Assembly (NCBI GenBank): GCA_048594725.1
Contig: JBMDXA010000092.1
Coordinates: 13,915-77,914, forward strand
Direction of reading: 5' to 3'
Length of the DNA stretch: 64,000 nt
Source: JAFDZV01 sp048594725
GTDB lineage: Bacteria > Bacteroidota > Ignavibacteria > OLB7
In this document: positions 54,484 through 61,748 of the stretch, piece by piece
Position numbering within the stretch: the stretch's first letter is position 1
How the letters are laid out: the number at the start of each line of letters is the position of its first letter
Program-made: the position numbers and the translations under genes
Notes under the pieces: model-generated
What the model was told of the DNA's origin: nothing
Database searches by the model: none
What the model saw: the letters and a program-made list of their open reading frames with translations, nothing else

Positions 54484-54996
54484 ATGGAATTGCACAAGAT
54501 CGCGATCCGGGTCCTTTTCGCCTATATATTCCTGCTGCTGATTATCCGCCTCTCCGGCAAAAGAACCGTGGCCGAGGGAAATACATTCGATTTCGTGCTG
54601 GCGCTGATTCTGGGAGATACGGTCGATAATGCGATGTGGGGGGAGGTGCCTATCGCGCAGTTTATCGTGGCGGCCGGAACGCTGGTAGTGATACAGCTTC
54701 TGGTCTCGGCCGCCAGCTATCGCAACGAAACCCTTCAGGCGATTCTTGAGGGAAGCCCCACAACCTTCCTGCGAAAAGGGCGCCTGGTGCGCGAAGGGCT
54801 GCGGCGCGAGCGCATAAGCCGGCGCGAGAGCGAGGAGATGATGCGGCTCGGCGGGGGGATGGAGCCGGACGAGTGGGCGAGCGTCGAGGCCGCCCGTCTG
54901 GAACACTCGGGCGAACCCTCCGTCATCCTCCGCCCCTGGGCACGTCCGGCACAAGGGCAGGACCGCGATGCGCTCCGCCGAAGGAGGGGAACATGA
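54484..54996 (+). CDS. DUF421 (YetF/YcaP-type) membrane protein, second copy
   Basis: 170 residues, paralogous to the preceding protein (RLSGKRTVAEGNTFDFVLALILGDTVDN; LEGSPTTFLRKGRLVREGLRRERISRRE). It has about three helices in the first 75 residues and a soluble C-terminal domain. An AAGGAG site lies upstream of the ATG at 54484, 13 bases after the previous stop. Its own stop overlaps the next start (ATGA at 54993-54996), so all three genes form one transcription unit. Confidence 0.88.
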   Translation: MELHKIAIRVLFAYIFLLLIIRLSGKRTVAEGNTFDFVLALILGDTVDNAMWGEVPIAQFIVAAGTLVVIQLLVSAASYRNETLQAILEGSPTTFLRKGRLVREGLRRERISRRESEEMMRLGGGMEPDEWASVEAARLEHSGEPSVILRPWARPAQGQDRDALRRRRGT

Positions 54997-55451
54997 AGGA
55001 GCTGGCTGCGGTGATCGCCGTTGTAGCACTGCTGCTGGCCGGAGTGGCCGGTATCGTCTTCGGTCTGGATGACCGGACAACGTTCGTCCCTTCTCCGGCC
55101 ATCACCATCCAGGGGTTTCTCCGCACTCTCTCGGTGGAGCGCTTCGATATGGCCCTCTCCTATCTCGATGCCGGGCTTGAAAGCCGGGTGGAACCGGAGG
55201 AATTGCGGCGGCGCTGGAAGCCGGTGCAGGAGGGGGCGGGAGATATCATCAATGTGAACGGGGAGTGGGAGGTGATCCGGGGGGATAGTGCCATTGCCGG
55301 TGCCTCTCTGAAGACGGCCGATGCAGGGCTTTGCCCGGTTACGATGGCCTTGCATCTGGAAAACGGGGTCTGGAAGATAGCGCGGCTGGACGGGCTTGAT
55401 ACTGCCGCCCTGCGCCTTGTACGGCAGGGGATGGCGGGCGGCGGAAATTGA
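54993..55451 (+). CDS. Hypothetical single-pass membrane protein
   Basis: 152 residues from the ATG at 54993, preceded by AAGGAGG. One N-terminal helix (~4-25) is followed by a periplasmic or cytoplasmic domain of ~125 residues (ITIQGFLRTLSVERFDMALSYLDAGLESRVEPEELRRRW, then EWEVIRGDSAIAGA, MALHLENGVWKIARLDG). The helix-then-sheet pattern ending in a VWKIARL strand is reminiscent of NTF2-like/DUF4878 domains, but this is only a guess. It overlaps the second DUF421 gene and ends at a bidirectional terminator. Confidence 0.65.
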   Translation: MKELAAVIAVVALLLAGVAGIVFGLDDRTTFVPSPAITIQGFLRTLSVERFDMALSYLDAGLESRVEPEELRRRWKPVQEGAGDIINVNGEWEVIRGDSAIAGASLKTADAGLCPVTMALHLENGVWKIARLDGLDTAALRLVRQGMAGGGN

Positions 55452-55505
55452 GGGTTGCCGGTGCCGGGAGCAGCAGCTACTCTATGGGGATTAATCGTGG
55501 AAATT

Positions 55506-55532
55506 AAACGGGGGAGCCCTGCTCCCCCGTTT
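55506..55532. terminator. Bidirectional terminator between convergent genes
   Basis: Perfect 12-bp stem AAACGGGGGAGC (55506-55517) with GCTCCCCCGTTT (55521-55532), loop CCT. A/T-rich on both sides, so it works for the DUF421 unit and the DUF892 gene. Confidence 0.85.
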
Positions 55533-55582
55533 CACGTTTATAAATCTTTCCGCGGAGCGTTCGCCGCTTTCGCACGAGGGCC

Positions 55583-56068
55583 TCAGGCAGTCATGCCGCT
55601 GAGCGTATCTCGTACCACGGTCGGCATATTGTTGCGCAGAAAATCCGCCATATTCATTTCGTCGTGCAGAATCTCCCGGCAGATATCGGCGGTCTGCTGA
55701 TCGCCAAGCTCGGTTGCCGCGATCATAAGAGCATTATAGGATGCGATCTCGAAGTTCTCGGTGGCGTAATCCATCAGTGCGTTCTTCACCAGTTCGTCGT
55801 TGAACATTCCGGTCGCCACGCTCTGCATGGTGCCGAACACGCTGCCGAGAATATTCTTGGTGGTAGAGGTTTCCTCGCCAAGCCGCTTGACGCAGCTCTC
55901 CACCAGCTCGGCATGACGCCGGGTTTCCTCCACATGCCGCTGAATCCGCCGTTGCAATTCAGGATGGTTCTTTGCATCCTCGGCGTGATTTTCCAGAATG
56001 GGAATCAGTGCCTGTTCCATACTGTAGGCATCATTCAGCCATGCGATCAGATGATCTTTGCGTTCCAT
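55583..56068 (-). CDS. DUF892 ferritin-like protein (YciE/YciF family)
   Basis: 161 residues from the ATG at 56066-56068 (MERKDHLIAWLNDAYSMEQAL), with GGAG a few bases upstream. The frame to 56398 is an unsupported extension. A four-helix bundle with typical blocks is seen: LNDAYSMEQALIPIL, HVEETRRHAELVESCVKRLG and YATENFEIASYNALMIAATELGD. The spaced Glu/His residues (E in YSMEQA, E and H in EETRRHAE, E in NFEIASY) could bind a di-metal centre. The enterobacterial homologues yciE and yciF are cotranscribed with yciG and are stress-induced. Confidence 0.88.
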   Translation of the reverse strand: MERKDHLIAWLNDAYSMEQALIPILENHAEDAKNHPELQRRIQRHVEETRRHAELVESCVKRLGEETSTTKNILGSVFGTMQSVATGMFNDELVKNALMDYATENFEIASYNALMIAATELGDQQTADICREILHDEMNMADFLRNNMPTVVRDTLSGMTA

Positions 56069-56321
56069 GTACGTTGTCTCCGTGGAAAAAGAGAAAAATG
56101 GGATGTTATTCGTTGATCTGCGGTTTGTGACGGCGGGGCGATCACAACAGTGACCGTACCGTGCCGAAGTAGTACGAGTAGTAGTACTCTCATACTCGCA
56201 GCACGCAGAGGGCAACATCGGTACCATCTCCTTGAATCCCATGGAACGGGAGTTGTGCGTATCCTCCTGTATCGCAGAGCCCGATTTCACGCCGCATATA
56301 TTCCTGGATATTATCCGTCGG

Positions 56322-57467
56322 TTATTCCTTGACGCCATCCAGATGAATATGCCGGTCGCTCGATTCCAGAAAATTCTCCCGCACAACGAATTTCCCATCT
56401 TTTACCAGCCTTTTTCCTCGCGCGATTACCTCTATGATATCCAGCGAATCGTTATCGCATACCAGCACGTCGCCGTCGCAGCCGGCTGCCAGATGTCCCT
56501 TGCCGGGCAGCTTCAGGATCGTAGCGGTGTTGGAGGTGACGAACGGGAGCACCTGCTCCAGCGGCATCTTGTGATCCACCACACAGGAACGGATGGTGCG
56601 GATCAGATTTTTCGGACTGCTGGAGCCGCTGTCTGATGATATCGTCAGTTTATCGAGCGGTCCCCCCTTGTCGATATACGAGCGAACCCAGTCGTAGACG
56701 CCGGGGTCCACCGTATCCATATCCACATGGGAGCCTTTTCGGGCAAGCTCGATAGCCTCCTCCAGCAATTTCCTGCTGCGAGTGATATGAGTTGGGTACA
56801 GCCAGCAGGGATCGATGTCGAACTGATCGAGCAGATCGCGTAGAGGTTTCAGGCGGGAATCTCCCTCGCCGACGTGAAAGTGGGTGACCCCCGCCTTGCC
56901 GGTCAGCAGACCGCCTATATGCGTATCGAGCACCAGCTTGGCAAGCCGCTGCACCTCCTGCTGGAGCGAGCGCCGGTCGGAGATAGCCACCTCGCCGGCA
57001 CCGACGATCTCATCGATGAAGAGGATATCCTGCCTGATGGAGCCCATGACGGTTGTAGGGGGGACGTTATATCCGCCCGACCACATGCGCGCGGTGATTC
57101 CCTCGCCGTTCAATCCCTTCACATGCCCCAGCAGTCCGGCCATCGTCTTCATCGTGGTGTCCACGCCGAGCACCCCAACCACGGTGGTAATGCCGTTCGG
57201 AGCGATCTCCGAAAGAAACAGCATCGGGCTCTGCGCGCTCAGGCTGCTCTCGCCGCTGCCTCCCAGAAGATGCTCGTGCGGGTCGATTATTCCCGGCATT
57301 ACCGTGCGGCCCGCTGCATCTATGACTTCGTACTCCACCTGAAGGAGATCCAGTGCTCTGCGGTCGATCTCTCCAACCTTGATAATTTTATCATTATCGA
57401 TCAGGATCGATGTGCGGCCGATCGGTTCCGGGGCATATACTTCGCCATGCTCGATAAGAATCAGCAT
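56322..57467 (-). CDS. iadA: Isoaspartyl dipeptidase (beta-aspartyl peptidase), M38 family
   Basis: Zinc amidohydrolase that splits beta-Asp-X dipeptides, including beta-Asp-Arg from cyanophycin. Start at the ATG at 57465-57467 (MLILIEHGEVYAPE), giving 381 residues, close to the usual ~390. Metal-site elements are PHEH with H64 and H66, FHVGEG with H198, PTHITRS with H227 and SSDSGSSSP with D279. In known IadA enzymes a carboxylated Lys in GVKCAISD bridges the two metals; here the aligned stretch is GAGEVAISD, so that Lys is Glu (E159). GLLTGKAGVTHFHVG is strongly diagnostic. It reads toward the DUF892 gene and lies ~2.6 kb after the cphBA operon, on the opposite strand. Confidence 0.9.
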   Translation of the reverse strand: MLILIEHGEVYAPEPIGRTSILIDNDKIIKVGEIDRRALDLLQVEYEVIDAAGRTVMPGIIDPHEHLLGGSGESSLSAQSPMLFLSEIAPNGITTVVGVLGVDTTMKTMAGLLGHVKGLNGEGITARMWSGGYNVPPTTVMGSIRQDILFIDEIVGAGEVAISDRRSLQQEVQRLAKLVLDTHIGGLLTGKAGVTHFHVGEGDSRLKPLRDLLDQFDIDPCWLYPTHITRSRKLLEEAIELARKGSHVDMDTVDPGVYDWVRSYIDKGGPLDKLTISSDSGSSSPKNLIRTIRSCVVDHKMPLEQVLPFVTSNTATILKLPGKGHLAAGCDGDVLVCDNDSLDIIEVIARGKRLVKDGKFVVRENFLESSDRHIHLDGVKE

Positions 57468-57693
57468 AAGAACGTTTATAATGTGGTACGAATATTTTTC
57501 CGGCTGTTTTTTTTCGGAACAGCCATAAATCGTGCCAGCAGAATGGGAGAGAGGAGAGGAGGGAGGTGCGGTGGGAGAGCCTTGTGCAGGCTGGGAAGGG
57601 ATCACGCAAAGCCGCGGGGAGAGAAGTATTCCCTGGTGTGCCCGGCGGCTCAGCGTGAATTTTTCCCGAATTTATTGATGAGTGGGTGGCGGA

Positions 57694-58677
57694 TCATTTC
57701 AGCCCCGCCATCAGGGCCGGTATCTCCGCCAGCAGTTCGCGCGGCAGATAGCCGAGAGGGCCCATCCGCTTTGCAAGCCGTTCGCCGGCACGTGCGTGCA
57801 GATAGACACCCCATACCGCTGCCTGCACCGGCTCGGCACCCCGTGCGGCCAGTCCCGCGATGATGCCGGAGAGCGTATCCCCCGATCCCGATATCGCCAG
57901 CCCGCTGTTGCCGGCCCGGTTGCGATAGAGTTCCCCGCCGGGGGCGGCGATGAACGTCTCCGATCCTTTCAGCACCACAACCGCTCCCAGCTCCTGGCAG
58001 AGCTGTCGTGCGGTTCCCGGCCGATCGCTCAGCGGCGCCTCGCCACCGATGCCGAGTATCCGCTTCACCTCGCCTTCGTGCGGCGTGACGATGGCGCGGG
58101 CATCGAACCGATGGAGCAGATCGCGCCGTTCGGAAAGCGCGTCGAGCGCGGCGGCATCCAGAAGAACGACAGGGCCGTTGATCCGGGGGAGAAGATCCTC
58201 GGCCAGCCGTATCACTCCCTTCGTATCGATCATGCCCGGCCCCAGCAGGAACGCATCCACCCGGTTGGCATGCCCGGCGATGCTCTCCGCCCCCGATACC
58301 GCGATAGCTCCGGAGGATGTTTCCGGCAGCGCGAACACCCGTGCTTCCGGTACCGCAATGCCGAGCGCCACCGCAATGCTCCGGCCCACGGCCATCTGCA
58401 CGGTGCCGGCACCGCTTCGGAGCGCGGCGGTGGCCGCCAGTATCATCACTCCCGGCATTTCCGATGCTCCCCCCACGGCCAGCACACGTCCCCGCCCCGT
58501 TTTATCGGCATCGGCATCCGGTTGCGGCAGGGGCCAGCCGCGCAGAAGCCGGGGGGTGACCTCGATGATCGCCCCGGCTTCTTCTCCCGATGGGTTTTTT
58601 CTCCGAAGATTTTTCTGCGGGGATTTCTCCGGGGAGTTCTTTTCAGTTCTGGTTTTCGGCCGTCGTGCGGGCTTCAT
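57694..58677 (-). CDS. nnrD: ADP-dependent NAD(P)H-hydrate dehydratase
   Basis: Repairs NAD(P)H damaged by hydration, using ADP. 327 residues in a ribokinase-like fold (VLAVGGASEMPGVMILAATAALRSGAGTV, TPHEGEVKRIL, GNSGLAISGSGDTLSGIIAGLAARG). The first ~35 residues are very Lys/Arg-rich and probably disordered. In most bacteria the protein is fused to, or paired with, the epimerase NnrE. No NnrE domain is present here, so the epimerase must be elsewhere or absent. Its neighbour upstream is a histidine phosphatase gene just 6 bases away, so the pair is cotranscribed. Confidence 0.92.
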   Translation of the reverse strand: MKPARRPKTRTEKNSPEKSPQKNLRRKNPSGEEAGAIIEVTPRLLRGWPLPQPDADADKTGRGRVLAVGGASEMPGVMILAATAALRSGAGTVQMAVGRSIAVALGIAVPEARVFALPETSSGAIAVSGAESIAGHANRVDAFLLGPGMIDTKGVIRLAEDLLPRINGPVVLLDAAALDALSERRDLLHRFDARAIVTPHEGEVKRILGIGGEAPLSDRPGTARQLCQELGAVVVLKGSETFIAAPGGELYRNRAGNSGLAISGSGDTLSGIIAGLAARGAEPVQAAVWGVYLHARAGERLAKRMGPLGYLPRELLAEIPALMAGLK

Positions 58678-58683
58678 ATATCG

Positions 58684-59478
58684 TTATCTGGGTGCGATCG
58701 GGGCGTCGGGCTCCGCCGTGATTGTCGTGTCGCTCTCTTCGAGAGGTGCCATGTAGTTATAACTCTGCAACGAGAGGCCGCCGCTCAGCCCCCGCGATGG
58801 ATCGTATGCATAGGAGGTCACGCCGCAATTGGCGATATCTCCCTGGCTGTCGATCGTGAGAATTTCATCCTCGGTCATCTGTTCCAGCAGATACCGGAAG
58901 CAGAATACCACCACCTGGTGGCACACCACCATCACACGCTCCCGCCGGTAATCGCGGGTGACCGTATCGATCACATTGCGCAGGCGGAGTATCACATCGC
59001 ACCAGTTCTCCCCGCCGGGAGGGCGATGATAGAATTTTCCGAGATTTTTCCGCAGTGCGTCCTGCTCCGGATAATTCATCATGATGCCCGATTTCGTCAG
59101 GCCGTCCAGCACCCCGAACTCCCGCTCGCGCAGGCGCTCGTCCACGATGATGGGCACCTCGGGATTTGTAAGCCCCGCGGAATCCAGCACCAGGTGGGCG
59201 GTGGAGCGGGCTCTGATATAAGGGGAGGTGAGAATCACCGTGGGGCGTTGCTCGGCCGGCTGCTGGCCGAACCATGTTCCCAGCGCGCGTGCCTGACGCT
59301 CGCCGAGGGGGGAGAGTGGGACATCCACATCCCGCGTCTCCAGTTCGATGCGATGCAAGCCTTCCAGCTCGGCGCGGTCGCGTGCTACATTCCCTGCGCT
59401 CTGTCCGTGCCGGACAAGCCAGAGGAGGTCGGGCCAGTTCTGCTCCTTGTTCATACGCAGTAGTTCGATATCCTCCAT
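58684..59478 (-). CDS. Histidine phosphatase family protein
   Basis: 264 residues of the phosphoglycerate-mutase-like branch. The RHG motif is at 23-25 (WLVRHGQSAGN) with the nucleophile His24. LSPLGERQARALG, SPYIRARSTA, ERLREREFGVLDG and VVCHQVVV (second catalytic His) complete the active site. The Met at residue 9 (59454) may be the true start. The substrate is unknown; 6-phosphofructo-type and small phosphoester phosphatases are possible. It is the first gene of the two-gene unit with nnrD. Confidence 0.9.
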   Translation of the reverse strand: MEDIELLRMNKEQNWPDLLWLVRHGQSAGNVARDRAELEGLHRIELETRDVDVPLSPLGERQARALGTWFGQQPAEQRPTVILTSPYIRARSTAHLVLDSAGLTNPEVPIIVDERLREREFGVLDGLTKSGIMMNYPEQDALRKNLGKFYHRPPGGENWCDVILRLRNVIDTVTRDYRRERVMVVCHQVVVFCFRYLLEQMTEDEILTIDSQGDIANCGVTSYAYDPSRGLSGGLSLQSYNYMAPLEESDTTITAEPDAPIAPR

Positions 59479-59578
59479 GCCATCGTTCTCAAGCTCCGCC
59501 GATGGGATTTGTTCCCGGCAGGCTCTCCTGCTATGATATCAAACGGCGGGCCGGGCAATGGAGAGGGGGGAATATACA

Positions 59579-59616
59579 GAGAGGACCGCGGTGCAGTAGC
59601 ATCCCGTGGTCCTCTC
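59579..59616 (-). terminator. Hairpin downstream of the Mn-catalase gene
   Basis: GAGAGGACCGCGG (59579-59591) pairs with CCGTGGTCCTCTC (59604-59616), one wobble. No clear T-run follows. Confidence 0.5.
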
Positions 59617-59660
59617 GTATGGGGGTATCGGTTCCTGAATCCTGAAATCGGCTGCTGCGG

Positions 59661-60632
59661 TTACAGCGTATCCTCGATTCCCTGCGGGCCCGCAAGTTCA
59701 TCCTGCGGATACGACGACCACTGATCTCCTCCGGCCGGCGTTACGCTCTTGATCTGCTCGCTCCGCATATCGCTCATCTGGCGGTCGATCTGCTCCACAT
59801 CGCTGGGCGAACGGAATACCGGTTCCTGCCCGGTCTGCCCCTTGGTCTCCATAACCTGTTCGGCCGGGTTCTCCACATACACCCAGCTTTCTCCCTGCGG
59901 CCAGGGGCCCTGCCCCTCGTTCCAGGGGCCGCGTGCGCTGGCGCCATCGGACATATTGTAGTACAGATGGGTGAATCTCGGATCGCCCTGGAGCACTCCC
60001 GGCGGGAAATTCGGTTTGATAGTCTCCAGTGCGCTGGCGAACATCTGGAAGTGCGCCACCTCTCTGGTCATCAGAAACCTGAGCGTCTCCTGCACATAAG
60101 GATCGTCGGTGAATTGCAGGAGATATTCATACACGATTTTCGCGCGCGACTCGGCCGCGATATTCGAGCGGAGATCCACCGTGAGATCGCCATTGGCAGT
60201 GACATATGCGGCGGTCCAGGGGACACCGTGGCTGTCGGTAAGATGCGGTCCGCCACCGGAGAGCACGAAAAATTGAGGGTTCAGCATGCTGCCATGAATA
60301 AATTCCTCCTTGCGCGCCTTGCCGTTCAGCACCGATGTGAGTTCCGTCTGCTCGGCTGCATTCTTCAGCTCGCCATTGACGCCGTCCAGCAGCATGGTTA
60401 TCGTTGCGCCCACAATTTCCAGGTGGCTCAATTCCTCCGTCGCGATATCCATCAGGAGGTCATATTTATCCGGAAAAGCCTTGCGTACGGTAAACGCCTG
60501 CTCGAAATACTGCATGGCAGCCTTGAGCTCGCCATTGCTTCCGCCGAACTGTTCCAGCAGAAGGCTTGCGAATGCGGGATCGGGACCCGATACCCGCGCG
60601 TTGAATTGAAGTTCCTTTGCGTGATAAAACAT
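59661..60632 (-). CDS. Manganese catalase
   Basis: Di-manganese enzyme that splits hydrogen peroxide; heme-free. 323 residues starting MFYHAKELQF at 60630-60632, with AAGGAGACATTTC directly upstream. Metal-ligand candidates match the family: E35, E67 and H70 (IATEELSHLE), E161 (AAESRAK) and H194 (REVAHFQMF). The C-terminal ~100 residues include the usual extension and a Gln/Ser/Pro-rich tail that ends EDTL. Salmonella KatN, encoded with yciGFE, belongs to this family, which fits the KGG and DUF892 genes nearby. Cytoplasmic; no signal peptide. Confidence 0.93.
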   Translation of the reverse strand: MFYHAKELQFNARVSGPDPAFASLLLEQFGGSNGELKAAMQYFEQAFTVRKAFPDKYDLLMDIATEELSHLEIVGATITMLLDGVNGELKNAAEQTELTSVLNGKARKEEFIHGSMLNPQFFVLSGGGPHLTDSHGVPWTAAYVTANGDLTVDLRSNIAAESRAKIVYEYLLQFTDDPYVQETLRFLMTREVAHFQMFASALETIKPNFPPGVLQGDPRFTHLYYNMSDGASARGPWNEGQGPWPQGESWVYVENPAEQVMETKGQTGQEPVFRSPSDVEQIDRQMSDMRSEQIKSVTPAGGDQWSSYPQDELAGPQGIEDTL

Positions 60633-61181
60633 GAAATGTCTCCTTGCACGTTGATGTGATCTATCCCGTATCTGTGCGCTCTTCTCAGCGAATTCAGCAG
60701 GCCGTTACATCCGGGTGAATATTCTTTATGAACTCGGTGTCGCCCTACCAGATGCCTATCGTTGATTGCAACCTGAGATCGCGGCGCCCTGACCCCATAT
60801 CGAATATTGCCGTTGAGTCCGTATGCCGGCAGTCTGTATATATAATCCTGTATATATATGATGTGGGGGAGGGGTGATGCGGAATTCCGGCCGATACAGC
60901 TGATACAATGGAATAGTCCATTTGTGCGCTGTTCCTCCCTACAGATCCCCCCTTCAGTTCCCCCCTTCAGTTCCCTGCTCCACTCTGCCTGCTGCGGTCT
61001 GTTCAAAACCAGCCGATTAATTCACTACCACTGCAAGAACGGAGCCATGATGATTTTTTCCGTGGTATCGTATTTGACATGGAGAAGGCCAGCAGTGTTC
61101 CAGTTGTTCGCTGAAACCATCAGCCCGGCTGATGCCGGTATGATTCCGAATAAATCATTAATAACGAGCAGAGGTGAATGT
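60633..61181. other. Spacer between divergent Mn-catalase and SPW genes
   Basis: No coding region recognised in ~550 bases. It contains an AT-rich direct repeat, CTGTATATATA, at about 60830-60860, which may be a promoter or regulator site, and a pyrimidine-rich CCCCCTTCAGTTC doublet near 60948-60975. It must hold the promoters of both stress genes. Confidence 0.45.
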
Positions 61182-61571
61182 ATGCGGTTTATCCCGACCC
61201 GCGTTCATGGTGTGATGGATTACATCGTGGGCGCATTATTGATAGCAAGCCCCTGGCTGTTCGGCTTCGCCGCCGGAGGAGCGGAGACCTGGGTGCCGGT
61301 GGTGCTGGGCGCGATGGCGCTGGTGATGAGCCTGATGACCGATTACGAGCTCGGCCTGGTGCCGAAAATCGGTGTGCGGATGCATTTGAATATAGATCTG
61401 ATGAGCGGGATTCTGCTGGCCGCATCTCCCTGGCTGTTCGGCTTCGCCGATTATATCTGGGCGCCGCATCTGATCTTCGGCCTGTTCGAGATCATGGCCT
61501 CGCTCACTACCCTGACCTCGCCGGCGCTCCATGCAAATCGTGCCTCTGCCGGGCGTCCGGTTGTAGGATAG
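61182..61571 (+). CDS. SPW-repeat integral membrane protein
   Basis: 129 residues from the ATG at 61182, with GAGGTGA just upstream. It has four hydrophobic segments in two similar halves, each with the SPWLFGF motif (residues 23-29 and 82-88), the hallmark of the SPW repeat family. Asp/Tyr/His residues around VHGVMDYIVG are shared with the family. An inner-membrane protein of unknown biochemical function, often found with stress genes. It ends at a good terminator. Confidence 0.88.
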   Translation: MRFIPTRVHGVMDYIVGALLIASPWLFGFAAGGAETWVPVVLGAMALVMSLMTDYELGLVPKIGVRMHLNIDLMSGILLAASPWLFGFADYIWAPHLIFGLFEIMASLTTLTSPALHANRASAGRPVVG

Positions 61572-61617
61572 CATACGTGTTCCGGGACCGTGGAATAATT
61601 CCCGTCCCCGCGTCAAC

Positions 61618-61651
61618 AAAAGGCACCCTCTGCTGCCGGGGGTGCCTTTTT
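61618..61651 (+). terminator. Terminator of the SPW gene
   Basis: AAAGGCACCC pairs with GGGTGCC plus T, loop about 11 bases, then TTTTT. Confidence 0.8.
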
Positions 61652-61748
61652 CATGTAGTATTGGAATGTAGGGGCTGATAGTGGTGGCGGCCATCAGAGG
61701 GATTTCGTAGCTTGGGGTCTTCTTCCCGTACCATCAGCCGTTGAACCG

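Noticed and set aside
60452..61006. Minus-strand open frame over the Mn-catalase start
   Set aside because: Overlaps the well-supported catalase and its spacer and has no recognisable domain.
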